The notes: generated by a model not told the origin, from the sequence alone. A stretch of 64,000 bases of DNA from Candidatus Neomarinimicrobiota bacterium (GCA_012964825.1 DTTI01000042.1:1-64000); one strand, 5' to 3'; shown: positions 36,848 to 46,663, numbered from the stretch's first letter. A program made the numbers and translations.

Positions 36848-39832
36848 ATGGATAAGCAAGAGAGACATTATAACATTTTCAGTCTGAACCGGCTTTTTGC
36901 CATTTCCAGTATATTTTTCTTTGTCCTCATTGTTTGGACCTTTATAGATGATTATGATAGAAACTGGAAATATTATCAGCGTGAATTCAGAAAACTGGAA
37001 TCTGATCAAACACAAAACTTACTTTCAGCGGAAAGAGAGCGAATTCAAGAGTTAGAAGAATATCAAAATGCGGAAGCCGAATTGGAGCTTGCTAAGAGTA
37101 GCCTTGATTCAAGGAAAGAAGACTTGTCTGTATTGGGGAAACAAGAAAGAAAATTGCAGGCGGTCAATTATAAAGCAGAGCAAGAATTATCGTTTATAAA
37201 GTCAGACTATGATGCCACACGTTACCGTTATGAAGATGCTGTAACCAGAGGCAATGGAAAAGTAGACAATTTGAAACGCCAGCTAGATGAACTTGAGGCT
37301 GATGTTTCCCAAAAGAATTTGATAGTTCAAGAGGCTTCAGCATCCCTTTCTTCTAAGTCTGCTGAGATTGATGAATTGAGGAAACAGGCTGATGATGCCA
37401 TGGATGAGATCGGGAAGTTCTCACGGCAGGCCGATCTTTTTGAAAGAAAGCTGCGAAATATTGATCCGAGTGCCATGACGATTTCAAATCGTGTTGCCGC
37501 AGCTGTGCGCGACCTGCCCGTAATCGATTTTTTAAATCCGTACATAAAGATAAAACAGATAATTCTTCCTGAGCTCAGGGATGAATTGAATTTTATGAGA
37601 ATGCCAAAAGTTGACAGATGTACCACATGTCACTTGGGCATTGACCAAGCAGGTTTTGAAGATGTACCTCAGCCATACACAACTCATCCCAATCTGGACC
37701 TATTCCTAACAAGTTCTTCTCCGCATCCTATTGAAGAATACGGGTGTACCAGTTGCCATGCAGGACGGGGAAGAGGAACTGATTTTACCACAGCATCTCA
37801 TTCTCCCAGCTCTCACGAGCAAGAAGAAGAATGGGTTGAAAAATATGACTGGCATGAAATGCATCACTGGGACACTCCAATGTATCCGGCCCAATACACT
37901 GAAGCAGGATGCTTAAAGTGCCATGTAGACCAACCTTTCATTCGTGGAGCTGATGATTTGAATATGGGCTTAGCACTGTTTGAAAAGACGTCTTGCAACA
38001 GCTGTCATTATATTGAAAGGTACGATGAGACCTATGCACAAAGAGTGGGTCCCAATCTGACTTATATTTCTTCCAAAACAACAAAAGATTGGACTTACCG
38101 CTGGGTCCAAAATCCGCGTAGTTTCAGGCACAATACCTGGATGCCACACTTTTTTGACATAAAAGATGAAAACGATGATGAGGAAAAATTAAGATCAAGC
38201 CAGGAAGTACATGCTATAGTAAGCTATTTATTTAGTCGCAGTGAAAATTTCTCGCTTACATCTTTGCCAAGAATGGGTAATACGGACCGTGGTGAATACT
38301 TATTTAATAATCTCGGATGTGAAGGTTGTCATAAAATTCAGGATGAACCTGATAATAATCCTTATACCCTGGCTTCACTTCGGCAGGAACATGGGCCGAA
38401 TCTTATTGGCCTTGGTTCAAAGACCACACAAAAATGGCTATATAGTTGGTTAAAAAATCCTAAAGACTATCATCCTGAGAGCCGGATGCCAAACCTTAGA
38501 CTTTCGGATGTTGAAGCAACAGATTTGGCAAGTTATTTATTTAGTCTTTCGGAAGATGAGTTTATGTCTTCATCAATCCCTTCTTTTGATGAGAAGATGC
38601 AATCAGATATAGCTTTCCAGTTTTTGTCTAAAATGAATTCTGACAAAGTTGCTCGGTCTGAATTGGCTTCCATGGACATGGTTGAAAAGCTTGAATACAA
38701 TGGTTCGAAGCTTATTCAGCACTATGGATGTACTGGATGTCATCTTATTCCTGGTTTTGAAGATGCTAAACGTATTGGGGTAGCTCTTGATGGCGAAGGT
38801 AGCAAACCGTTAAATAAGCTGGATTTTGGTTATTTGGACATTCCGCATTCTAAGATCAACTGGTTTACTCAAAAAGTAAAGGATCCCAAAAGCTTCGATA
38901 AAAATAAGGTGGTAGGACCTTATAACGGATTAAGGATGCCAGACTATGGATTAAGTGATGAAGAAATCGAAAGAATCGTAACTGTTATTTTGGCATTGAA
39001 TAAAGATGATACCAAGAAAAAACCTAATTCAGCCCACAAAACATTTGTTGAAGCTGGGCAGTGGGTGGTTAGGAACAACAATTGTCAAGGATGTCATATC
39101 ATTGAAGAACGGGGTGGAGATATTCTATCCAATTTTGTTGCCATGGAATACGGACCGCCGAACTTAAATACGGAAGGCGAAAAAGTTCAGCCTGGTTGGC
39201 TTCTTTCCTTTTTTGATAACCCTACAACAATAAGGCCGAATCTTCTGGTTCGCATGCCTTCATTCGAGCTTGGGGATGAAAAATGGAACAACCTAATCAA
39301 GTATTTTCAATATTGGGATGGGCAGACCACACCATATGAAGGTGATTATACACCTCAAAAAAACAATGTTGGCTACCGCGCTGGTATAAAGCTCCACGAA
39401 ATGGGTGCTTGTAACAATTGCCATTATTATGGCACTACCCAACCTCTTCAGACTCCTCAAACATGGGCTCCAAATATGGCGCTAACCAAAGAACGTTTAA
39501 GACCTGACTGGGTTATGGAATGGTTACGTGATCCTCAAAAAATTATGCCAGGCACAAAAATGCCGAAGCCATATATCCCGGCGCCTGAGGAATTAACTTC
39601 ATCCGATGCTTCAGAAATATTTGGGACAGAGATAATGAAACTTTCTGGCGATGATGAGGCCATGCTTAGAGGACTTACAGATTATGTTTATGCTATTCCT
39701 GGAAAGGTTGATATTTCGTCTGAAATAGCAACTTTCTTCAGCAAAAATGGTTACGATTTCCTTGAGGACTTAGAGGAAATTGATGATTGGGATGATGAGG
39801 AGTGGGAAGACGAAGAAGAGTGGCAAAATTAA
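36848..39832 (+). CDS. Membrane-anchored octaheme c-type cytochrome with long coiled coil
   Basis: 994 residues. One N-terminal membrane helix (about 18-36) precedes a coiled-coil stretch (about residues 45-205, Glu/Lys/Leu-rich with heptad-like spacing). Eight CXXCH heme motifs then occur at Cys258, 300, 355, 383, 491, 628, 746 and 855. The spacing suggests several mono- or diheme cytochrome c modules. The C-terminus is very acidic (EEIDDWDDEEWEDEEEWQ). Lying between the bc core and cytochrome oxidase, it probably carries electrons between them in the periplasm. I do not recognise a named family for the whole protein. Confidence 0.9.
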   Translation: MDKQERHYNIFSLNRLFAISSIFFFVLIVWTFIDDYDRNWKYYQREFRKLESDQTQNLLSAERERIQELEEYQNAEAELELAKSSLDSRKEDLSVLGKQERKLQAVNYKAEQELSFIKSDYDATRYRYEDAVTRGNGKVDNLKRQLDELEADVSQKNLIVQEASASLSSKSAEIDELRKQADDAMDEIGKFSRQADLFERKLRNIDPSAMTISNRVAAAVRDLPVIDFLNPYIKIKQIILPELRDELNFMRMPKVDRCTTCHLGIDQAGFEDVPQPYTTHPNLDLFLTSSSPHPIEEYGCTSCHAGRGRGTDFTTASHSPSSHEQEEEWVEKYDWHEMHHWDTPMYPAQYTEAGCLKCHVDQPFIRGADDLNMGLALFEKTSCNSCHYIERYDETYAQRVGPNLTYISSKTTKDWTYRWVQNPRSFRHNTWMPHFFDIKDENDDEEKLRSSQEVHAIVSYLFSRSENFSLTSLPRMGNTDRGEYLFNNLGCEGCHKIQDEPDNNPYTLASLRQEHGPNLIGLGSKTTQKWLYSWLKNPKDYHPESRMPNLRLSDVEATDLASYLFSLSEDEFMSSSIPSFDEKMQSDIAFQFLSKMNSDKVARSELASMDMVEKLEYNGSKLIQHYGCTGCHLIPGFEDAKRIGVALDGEGSKPLNKLDFGYLDIPHSKINWFTQKVKDPKSFDKNKVVGPYNGLRMPDYGLSDEEIERIVTVILALNKDDTKKKPNSAHKTFVEAGQWVVRNNNCQGCHIIEERGGDILSNFVAMEYGPPNLNTEGEKVQPGWLLSFFDNPTTIRPNLLVRMPSFELGDEKWNNLIKYFQYWDGQTTPYEGDYTPQKNNVGYRAGIKLHEMGACNNCHYYGTTQPLQTPQTWAPNMALTKERLRPDWVMEWLRDPQKIMPGTKMPKPYIPAPEELTSSDASEIFGTEIMKLSGDDEAMLRGLTDYVYAIPGKVDISSEIATFFSKNGYDFLEDLEEIDDWDDEEWEDEEEWQN

Positions 39833-39871
39833 AGCCACTTAATTGTTCTAATTAAGAAGGAGGATACTCTC

Positions 39872-40597
39872 ATGAGTTATCGGTCAAGAGCAACATTTAT
39901 TTTGACAACAGGGCTTATATTTTCCAGCATTCTCACTGCTGGTGGCATAAAGGGTACAGTAAAGTATGAAGGTAAAGTACCAAGGATGAAGCCAATCAAG
40001 ATGGCCGCTGATCCAATTTGTGACGGTAAACACGCTGAAGGCCCAGCTCGTTTAGAATGGCTTCTGGCTGGCAGTGAAGGAGAGTTAAAGAACGTTTTTG
40101 TCTACGTGAAAGAAGGGCTTGGCGACAAAAAATTCGCCGCTCCTGAAAAGGTAGCAACCATCGATCAGAACGGTTGTGTTTACAAACCACACATTCTCGG
40201 TGTTCAAGTTGGACAGAAAATAGAGATATTGAATAGTGACGGTACCCTCCACAATGTTCATGCGATGCCCAAGAAAAAAAATAATGTTGCTTTTAATGAG
40301 GCTATGCCAGGCGCTCGTAAGAAAGTCACGAAGAAATTTGATGAAGCCGAAATCATGGTAAGAGTGAAGTGTGATGTTCATCCATGGATGGGAGCCTTTA
40401 TTGGTGTCCTCGATCATCCTTTCTTTTCAGTAACTGATGAAAATGGCAATTTTGAAATAGAAAATTTGCCTCCCGGCACGTATACTGTCGAAGCTTGGCA
40501 TGAGCGATTACCAGCGAAGACCGTTACGGTTACAGTTCAGGCTGATGGAGATGCTACAGCTGACTTTGTTCTTAAGCGTCCACCAAAAAAAGAATAA
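39872..40597 (+). CDS. Cupredoxin-like periplasmic protein with C-terminal CarboxypepD_reg-like domain
   Basis: 241 residues with a signal peptide (FILTTGLIFSSILTAG). NDGxLHNVHA (DGTLHNVHAMPK) and later VKCDVHPWMGAF supply a His-Cys-His-Met set like type 1 copper sites (plastocyanin-like). The final 70 residues (FSVTDENGNFEIENLPPGTY) form a carboxypeptidase regulatory-like beta domain. It could shuttle electrons or deliver copper between the cytochrome and the oxidase. AAGGAGGATAC precedes the start. Both roles are inference; the ligand set has not been confirmed by structure. Confidence 0.8.
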   Translation: MSYRSRATFILTTGLIFSSILTAGGIKGTVKYEGKVPRMKPIKMAADPICDGKHAEGPARLEWLLAGSEGELKNVFVYVKEGLGDKKFAAPEKVATIDQNGCVYKPHILGVQVGQKIEILNSDGTLHNVHAMPKKKNNVAFNEAMPGARKKVTKKFDEAEIMVRVKCDVHPWMGAFIGVLDHPFFSVTDENGNFEIENLPPGTYTVEAWHERLPAKTVTVTVQADGDATADFVLKRPPKKE

Positions 40598-40650
40598 TCT
40601 GAAATAATTTGTGTTTAAAATATATTTGATCTAATGATTAGGAGAGTGTA

Positions 40651-42381
40651 GTGGCAGAGCATCATCACCACGAGCCTTTCTGGCGGAAATATATATTTTC
40701 TGTTGATCATAAAGTAATCGGTCTACAGTACGCTATCACGGCTATGTTTTTCCTTTTGTTTGGATTCTGCTTGATGTTGATAATGAGATGGAATCTGGCT
40801 TACCCCAGCGAAGTTGTTCCTATTGTTGGCAAACTTCTTTCTGAAGAGGGAATGCTGACCCCCGATGGGTATAACTCATTTGGTGCTATGCACGGAACGA
40901 TCATGGTGTTTCTTGGTGTGGTGCCTTTGGCTGTGGGTGGATTCGGTAACTATGTTCTACCTCTTCAGATTGGTGCTCCTGACATGGCTTTTCCGAAAAT
41001 TAATATGGCCAGCTATTGGTCATTTTTTGTGGGTGGTGTACTCATGCTGGCCAGTTTTTTCATGCCTCAGGGCACTGCGAGCTCCGGCTGGACTATGTAT
41101 GCACCCCTTTCGATCATTGCTGAAACTGGAGAAACCATCTGGCTCTTTGGCATGATATTTCTGATCACATCATCCCTTTTAGGTTCGGTTAATTTTATTG
41201 CAACTGTCATCCAGTTGCGTACAAAAGGTCTTACTTGGATGAGACTGCCCTTTTTTGTCTGGACTCAGTTTGTTACAGCATTTTTACTCCTGCTTGCATT
41301 CCCTCCTTTGGAGGTAGCGGCAGTTTTTCAATTGATGGATAGATTGGCTGGTACAAGTTTTTTCCTTCCATCGGGGCTCTACGTGGGGACTGAAGTGCTG
41401 AATGTAGCAGGAGGTGGAAGCCCTCTTTTATGGCAACATCTTTTCTGGTTTCTTGCTCATCCCGAGGTTTATGTTCTGGTTCTCCCAGCCATGGGGATAG
41501 TGGCAGAGGTGCTCGCAAATAACACCAGGAAGCCTCTTTGGGGTTATCGTTCCATGGTCTATTCGTTGATTTTCCTCGGCTTTATGTCATTTGTTGTCTG
41601 GGCCCATCACATGTTTCTCACAGGAATGGGAACTACCATGGCTGCATTCTTTCAGACGACTACCATGATTATCTCCATCCCCTCTATCATTATTCTGTCG
41701 GCATTTTTCATTTCACTCTGGGGCGGTTCCATCAGGTTTAACACACCCATGTTGTTTGCCCTGGGGTTTCTGCCCATGTTTGGGATAGGCGGACTGACGG
41801 GTCTCCCTTTGGGATTAGCTTCAGCCGATATTCATCTTCATGATACATATTATGTTATTGGCCATTTCCATTATGTTGTAGCACCGGGAACCATCTTTGC
41901 TCTCTTTGCCGGAATTTATTACTGGTTCCCAAAGGTAACTGGAAAACGGATGAACGAAGGACTCGGCAAGATCCACTTCTATGGTTCTTTCATCTGTATG
42001 AATGGAGTTTTCAGTCCCATGTTCATCCAAGGTCTGGCTGGTGTCTCAAGACGATTGTATGATGGTGGAACCACTTATCTACATGCTCAACCTGTTCTCC
42101 AATGGAATGAATTCATGACCATGGCAGCATTGGGGCTAGGGTTATTCCAGTTTTTCTTTATTGCGAATCTGTTTATCAGTCTTGCTAAGGGTGAGAAAGT
42201 CTCCAGCAATGCATGGGACGCTACCACATTGGAATGGGCTGCTGCGCCATCTCCACCGCTGCCTCATGTCAACTTTGAGAAAGTACCGGATGTCTACCGT
42301 GGACCTTATGAGTACAACACGGATGGAGCTAACGGTCAAAATCGTGACTTTACTCCACAACATGAAGCTGTAAAGGGTTAG
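40651..42381 (+). CDS. ctaD: Cytochrome c oxidase subunit I
   Basis: 576 residues of the heme-copper oxidase catalytic subunit. It reduces O2 to water while pumping protons. Landmarks: [11 protein letters not shown] (low-spin heme His), [15 protein letters not shown] (CuB His and proton-path Glu, Tyr), [11 protein letters not shown] (two CuB His) and [14 protein letters not shown] (heme a3 and a ligands). The HPEVY motif indicates the A-type with a Glu in the D-channel. GTG start, GGAG upstream. The N-terminus has a run of His (AEHHHHEPF). The order I-III-IV-small-small-II here differs from the usual II-I-III. Confidence 0.97.
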   Translation: MAEHHHHEPFWRKYIFSVDHKVIGLQYAITAMFFLLFGFCLMLIMRWNLAYPSEVVPIVGKLLSEEGMLTPDGYNSFGAMHGTIMVFLGVVPLAVGGFGNYVLPLQIGAPDMAFPKINMASYWSFFVGGVLMLASFFMPQGTASSGWTMYAPLSIIAETGETIWLFGMIFLITSSLLGSVNFIATVIQLRTKGLTWMRLPFFVWTQFVTAFLLLLAFPPLEVAAVFQLMDRLAGTSFFLPSGLYVGTEVLNVAGGGSPLLWQHLFWFLAHPEVYVLVLPAMGIVAEVLANNTRKPLWGYRSMVYSLIFLGFMSFVVWAHHMFLTGMGTTMAAFFQTTTMIISIPSIIILSAFFISLWGGSIRFNTPMLFALGFLPMFGIGGLTGLPLGLASADIHLHDTYYVIGHFHYVVAPGTIFALFAGIYYWFPKVTGKRMNEGLGKIHFYGSFICMNGVFSPMFIQGLAGVSRRLYDGGTTYLHAQPVLQWNEFMTMAALGLGLFQFFFIANLFISLAKGEKVSSNAWDATTLEWAAAPSPPLPHVNFEKVPDVYRGPYEYNTDGANGQNRDFTPQHEAVKG

Positions 42382-42385
42382 ACTG

Positions 42386-42979
42386 ATGCAGATTCCGTAC
42401 ACTGTCAAGGCTCGACCAGATACAGGACTTTACAACGCCAAGATCGGTATATGGCTTTTCCTGGCATCAGAAGTGATGCTATTTGGTGCATTGTTCTCAT
42501 CATACATTCTTTTGCGGACTGGAGCCACTACTTGGTTTGTGGGATCGGAGGAACTCAGTGTTCCTATAGGTACTTTCAATACAATGGTACTTATTGTTTC
42601 AAGTGTAACTGTGGTGATGGCGTGGGCTTCCCTTAGAATGGACGACTTCAAGAAATATAGACTTTACATGGGTCTCACCATACTTCTTGGACTGACTTTT
42701 CTGGTTGTAAAGATTATGTTTGAGTATATGCCAAAAATTGAACATCATCATATACCAAGTACCCATAATTTTTATGCTACCTACTTTGTGTTGACGGGTC
42801 TTCATGCTCTCCACGTGGTTGGAGGCCTCATTGTTAACGCTTATTTCTGGGGCCCAGGTGCCAAAATGTGGGAGACAGCCCCGGAGCAGTTTACTAACCG
42901 CATTGAGATTGCTGGTCTTTACTGGCATTTTGTTGACATTGTATGGATTTTTCTTTTTCCTACAATCTATCTCTTATAA
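42386..42979 (+). CDS. ctaE: Cytochrome c oxidase subunit III
   Basis: 197 residues, five to six helices. Landmarks: [41 protein letters not shown] and [20 protein letters not shown], all typical of subunit III, which stabilises the proton-entry side of subunit I. It follows subunit I by four bases and is followed by subunit IV after eight, so it is in one transcript. The protein is at the short end of the family, lacking the N-terminal helices found in the mitochondrial form. Confidence 0.94.
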   Translation: MQIPYTVKARPDTGLYNAKIGIWLFLASEVMLFGALFSSYILLRTGATTWFVGSEELSVPIGTFNTMVLIVSSVTVVMAWASLRMDDFKKYRLYMGLTILLGLTFLVVKIMFEYMPKIEHHHIPSTHNFYATYFVLTGLHALHVVGGLIVNAYFWGPGAKMWETAPEQFTNRIEIAGLYWHFVDIVWIFLFPTIYLL

Positions 42980-42987
42980 GGTGAGGT

Positions 42988-43320
42988 ATGAACGCGACAC
43001 AAGATATCAAGAACGAGATTAATAGTTACATAAAAGTGTTCGGTGCCTTGGCCGTTTTGACGGTAGTAACTGTAGCTGTGGCTTCGCTTAAGTTCAGTAT
43101 TGGTTTGGCTGTACTTGTTGCCATGGTGATCGCCACGGTAAAAGGCTCGCTTGTAGCAAGTTTTTTTATGCATTTGGCTCACGAAAAAAAATTGATTTAT
43201 CTATTGCTCTTTATCACGCTTGTTTTTTTGATGTCGCTATTGTTCATAACATTTGGAACAATAGGCGATCAAGTTGGAGTGAAAATTGTCCCTGAAAGCA
43301 TTTCATCTGGCGTTCATTAG
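42988..43320 (+). CDS. ctaF: Cytochrome c oxidase subunit IV (CtaF/CyoD-like)
   Basis: 110 residues with three predicted helices. IKVFGALAVLTVVTVAVASL and VLVAMVIATVKGSLVASFFMHLAHEKKLIY match the prokaryotic COX IV family, whose single small subunit aids assembly of the oxidase. It overlaps the start of a further small membrane protein by 35 bases. Confidence 0.88.
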   Translation: MNATQDIKNEINSYIKVFGALAVLTVVTVAVASLKFSIGLAVLVAMVIATVKGSLVASFFMHLAHEKKLIYLLLFITLVFLMSLLFITFGTIGDQVGVKIVPESISSGVH

Positions 43321-43480
43321 TCTTTCCACAGCACTGACTTTTGGGTTTGGAGTTTGGACCTTCATTGAAGGTAGTGGAAACTTTACTGTGTACGGGTTGC
43401 TCTCTTTCCTTTTCGGAGTGGCTTTAATAGTTTATGGAGTCAAATTTCTGAAAAAGTTTCGTGACGTAAGTTATTTATGA
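43286..43480 (+). CDS. Small two-helix membrane protein of the oxidase locus
   Basis: 64 residues with two hydrophobic helices (FHLAFISLSTALTFGFGVW and YGLLSFLFGVALIVYGVKFL) and a short basic tail. It begins at TTG with GGAG seven bases upstream, inside the end of the subunit IV gene, and its stop overlaps the next start (ATGA). I recognise no family. Position suggests a small oxidase-associated or assembly subunit. Confidence 0.72.
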   Translation: MSLKAFHLAFISLSTALTFGFGVWTFIEGSGNFTVYGLLSFLFGVALIVYGVKFLKKFRDVSYL

Positions 43481-43749
43481 AAAAAATCTCTAGACTTGCA
43501 TTTGTCTTTGCTTCAATTTTTTGTCTGATTCCTGGAATTGCATCAGCATGTTCGGTCTGTTTTGGTGCACCTGCAGACCACCCCATGACTGAAAGTCTTA
43601 ATTTGGCAATCATTGCTCTCATAGGTGTTACGGGAACCGTTCTCGGTGGAATTTCCACCTTTTTTATCTTCTTGGCACGTCGTGGGAAAAAGTTTAGCGA
43701 GATCATGGAAATATATGATTCACATAATGGAAATGGGAGAGCACATTAA
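43477..43749 (+). CDS. Small membrane protein with CSVCFG motif
   Basis: 90 residues: a signal peptide (AFVFASIFCLIPGIASA), then CSVCFGAPADHPMTES with a Cys-x-x-Cys pair at the new N-terminus, then one membrane helix (LAIIALIGVTGTVLGGISTFFIFL) and a charged tail. Similar small proteins occur beside cytochrome oxidase genes in other phyla, but no function is established. The CxxC could bind a metal or thiol partner, for instance in CuA assembly; this is inference. It overlaps genes on both sides. Confidence 0.75.
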   Translation: MKKISRLAFVFASIFCLIPGIASACSVCFGAPADHPMTESLNLAIIALIGVTGTVLGGISTFFIFLARRGKKFSEIMEIYDSHNGNGRAH

Positions 43750-44693
43750 TGCTTGATTTGCTCCGCAATCTTGGGTTGGCTGAAGGTTATTCAGCGCAGT
43801 CGCCAGCCGTGGATAGTGTCATTTCATGGAGTCACATTCTGATGTTAATTTTATTTGTCGGATGGGGATCTTTTTTCATCTATACATTAATCCGATTTCG
43901 ACAGAAAAAGAATCCTGAAGCTGATCCAGTAGGTGTTACAAATCATTATTCCACGTATGCAGAAGTCGGTGTAGCAGTGTTTGAAATTGTCCTTCTCATT
44001 ATTTTTTCTTTTCCGGTTTGGGCAAGCCGTGTAGAGGAAGTGCCTGACAGAGCTGAGGCAGAAGTCATTAGGGTTGTGGGACAGCAGTTCAAATGGAATA
44101 TTCACTACCCAGGTGATGATGGTGTTTTTGGCCGAACGTCGGCTCATCTTATTGATGATCAGGCACTGAACTTTATCGGTTTTGATAAAAAAGATGAGGC
44201 AGGTCAGGATGACATTATCCCAACGCAGGGGCATCTTCACTTGCCTGTGAATAAAGATATCCTGATAGAGATTTCTACAAGAGATGTTATCCACAGCTTT
44301 TCTATCCCTGTCATGCGTGTGAAGCAGGATGCCATTCCAGGGATTCGAATCCCAACATGGTTTACCCCTATAAGAACAGGTTCATGGGAGATTGCCTGTG
44401 CCCAACTTTGCGGAAACAGCCATTATGAAATGAAAGGGTATGTTCACGTCCACACCCAGCAGGGATATGATGCATATATGAAAACATTGGCCGTCGTAAG
44501 GGATGTGGATGACTACGACTATACTTTTGAAGCGGAAAGCACACTAAGTAAAGCCATCAATGCTCTAAAGGAAGGTAACGCAGGGCAGGCTGAAGATCTG
44601 GCATTACAAGCATTGTCGCAGGCTGAAGAAGCCAAAGTAGAGAAGGAGGCAGCTGGGGACGACGAAGATGATGATTGGGGAGAAGAGTGGTAA
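43749..44693 (+). CDS. ctaC: Cytochrome c oxidase subunit II
   Basis: 314 residues with two helices at residues about 25-50 and 70-90 and a periplasmic CuA domain. STRDVIHSFSIPVMRVKQDA and CAQLCGNSHYEMKG carry the CuA ligands (C-x3-C, with His and Met). It takes electrons from cytochrome c and passes them to subunit I. No heme c domain is fused, unlike caa3 enzymes; instead a 60-residue charged, Ala/Glu-rich tail ends in EDDDWGEEW. The start overlaps the previous stop (TAATG). Confidence 0.95.
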   Translation: MLDLLRNLGLAEGYSAQSPAVDSVISWSHILMLILFVGWGSFFIYTLIRFRQKKNPEADPVGVTNHYSTYAEVGVAVFEIVLLIIFSFPVWASRVEEVPDRAEAEVIRVVGQQFKWNIHYPGDDGVFGRTSAHLIDDQALNFIGFDKKDEAGQDDIIPTQGHLHLPVNKDILIEISTRDVIHSFSIPVMRVKQDAIPGIRIPTWFTPIRTGSWEIACAQLCGNSHYEMKGYVHVHTQQGYDAYMKTLAVVRDVDDYDYTFEAESTLSKAINALKEGNAGQAEDLALQALSQAEEAKVEKEAAGDDEDDDWGEEW

Positions 44694-44709
44694 CTTTTAC
44701 CTGACACAC

Positions 44710-44729
44710 CCACCTCAATTTCAAGGTGG
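44710..44729 (+). promoter_or_regulatory. Hairpin covering the CtaA-CtaB start codon
   Basis: CCACCT and AGGTGG form a 6-bp stem around an 8-base loop. The 3' arm contains the GTG start of the next gene and is followed by CTTCTACTTTTTC. It may act as a weak terminator or limit translation of the heme A synthesis gene relative to the structural genes. Evidence is sequence complementarity only. Confidence 0.4.
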
Positions 44730-46663
44730 CTTCTACTTTTTCTTACATTAAAAACTCACAGACTTGGTTAAGGCGGTACTCTAAGTTCACCGCCTTTTCC
44801 ACTTTAGGGCTCATCTTTGCAGGTGGTTTGGTTACAAGTACAGGTTCGGGACTCGCCGTACCAGATTGGCCCAATACTTATGGTGAATTCATTTTCACCT
44901 TTCCTTATTCAAAATGGGTGGGTGGAATATTCTACGAACACCTCCATAGACTACTCGCGTCTTTTGTCGGTTTTTTAACGCTTGTTCTTTCAATTTGGCT
45001 TTGGAGAACTGAGCCGCGGCCGTGGATGAAAAAGCTCGGTTTGTTTGCTCTTGGGGCGGTCATTGCACAGGGAATTCTGGGTGGACTTACAGTGTTATTT
45101 CTACTCCCCACGGCCATATCCATGACACACGGTATCCTAGCACAGACATTTTTCTGTATCACCATCTTTATCGCCTATTCTCTTTCAAAAGAGTGGAACT
45201 CCTCTCGTTCATCCTTGGCCAGAGTTGAAAATGAATCGTTTGTTTGGTGGAGCATAACTCTGACAGGGTTGATTTATGCTCAGCTGATTTTAGGTGCTCT
45301 CATGCGCCATACAGGTTCGGGGCTGGCAGTGCTTGATTTTCCTTTTGCAAACGGGAAAGTAATCCCAATACTTAGCGACCTACTGCTCTTAAACATAAAC
45401 TATGCTCGTTTTGATCTGGGGCTGGAGCCCGTCACAATGGGTCAAATTATAGTTCATATGCTTCATCGGTTAGGGGCGGTTTTGGTATTGGTTACAGCTG
45501 CGGGACTGACAGTTCAGACAATAAGACATCAGCGCGGGGAAGATAAAATCTTTTTGCCTGTACTGTTCTTCGATCTTCTACTGCTGACTCAAATAGCGCT
45601 GGCTGCTTTTGTTATTTGGAGCATCAAGGCGCCCATCATTACCACCTTCCACGTCTGGACAGGTGCTCTGCTTCTTGGAACATCATTTTTCCTTACCCTC
45701 CGTTCTTTGCGGGTACTCATCCCCGAAGGAAGATTGCAATTGATTTTTCAACGTCAACCTTTAACAGTAGAAAAATCCAACGGGTTAAAGGGTTATCTCT
45801 TAAGTCTTTGGGAAATGATGAAACCGAGAATTGTTTCATTGGTTTTGGTGTCAACTGTAATTGGGTATTACCTCGGTGCCGTGGAATCGGGAAAGTCGAT
45901 CTTGACTGAGCCGTGGATGTTAATTCATACTCTAATAGGGACAGCTTTTGTGGCGGGAGGCGCTGGTGTTCTCAATCATTATCTTGAGCGAGACCTGGAC
46001 AGGCAGATGAAAAGGACAATGAAACGGCCCATACCTTCCGGCAGAGTTAAGCCCAATGCAGCAAGGAGGTTCGGGATTTACATATCTGTTATGGGAATTA
46101 TCTATCTGTTTTCAGTCGTCAATATCCCTACGGCAGCTGTGGCCTTTCTCACACTTTTTCTCTATTTAATCATTTATACGCCACTGAAAATGAAGACCAC
46201 TTGGAACACGTTAATAGGTGCCATTCCCGGCGCATTGCCAACTCTGGGTGGTTGGCTTGCTGCCAGTGGGAGTCTTGAAACTGGCGGATGGATTCTTTTC
46301 GGGATTCTTTTCCTTTGGCAGATACCCCATTTTTTTGCCATTGCCTGGTTATACAGACATGACTACGGGCGGGTCGGTTTTAAAATGCTTCCTTCGGTAG
46401 ATCCTTCAATGAGAAAAACGTCCGCTTTTTCTGTTTTATTCTGCGTACTATTGATTCTTTGTACAACATTATTGCATTTGAATGGTAGTGCCGGCAAGGT
46501 TTTTATGTGGGGATCGCTATTGCTTGGCTTCACCTTTCTTGCGCTAGCCATAGATGCTTCCAGAGGGTGGACAGAGGTGAGAGCACGCCGCCTTCTGGCG
46601 GGATCCATCATCTATCTCCCGCTTTTACTCGTAATCATGGTAATTGACCAAAGTTTATTGTAA
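44726..46663 (+). CDS. Fused heme A synthase-heme O synthase (CtaA-CtaB)
   Basis: 645 residues. The N-terminal part (about 1-345) is CtaA: GLVTSTGSGLAVPDWPNT, FYEHLHRLLASFVGF and later HMLHRLGAVLVL with paired heme-ligating His. The C-terminal part (about 365-645) is CtaB: MMKPRIVSLVLVST, NHYLERDLDRQMKRTMKRP (the N-x3-D-x3-D prenyltransferase motif) and PHFFAIAWLYRHDYGRVGF. Together they convert heme B to heme O (farnesylation) and then to heme A for the oxidase. Both halves look complete. The start is GTG, in a hairpin. Confidence 0.93.
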   Translation: MASTFSYIKNSQTWLRRYSKFTAFSTLGLIFAGGLVTSTGSGLAVPDWPNTYGEFIFTFPYSKWVGGIFYEHLHRLLASFVGFLTLVLSIWLWRTEPRPWMKKLGLFALGAVIAQGILGGLTVLFLLPTAISMTHGILAQTFFCITIFIAYSLSKEWNSSRSSLARVENESFVWWSITLTGLIYAQLILGALMRHTGSGLAVLDFPFANGKVIPILSDLLLLNINYARFDLGLEPVTMGQIIVHMLHRLGAVLVLVTAAGLTVQTIRHQRGEDKIFLPVLFFDLLLLTQIALAAFVIWSIKAPIITTFHVWTGALLLGTSFFLTLRSLRVLIPEGRLQLIFQRQPLTVEKSNGLKGYLLSLWEMMKPRIVSLVLVSTVIGYYLGAVESGKSILTEPWMLIHTLIGTAFVAGGAGVLNHYLERDLDRQMKRTMKRPIPSGRVKPNAARRFGIYISVMGIIYLFSVVNIPTAAVAFLTLFLYLIIYTPLKMKTTWNTLIGAIPGALPTLGGWLAASGSLETGGWILFGILFLWQIPHFFAIAWLYRHDYGRVGFKMLPSVDPSMRKTSAFSVLFCVLLILCTTLLHLNGSAGKVFMWGSLLLGFTFLALAIDASRGWTEVRARRLLAGSIIYLPLLLVIMVIDQSLL

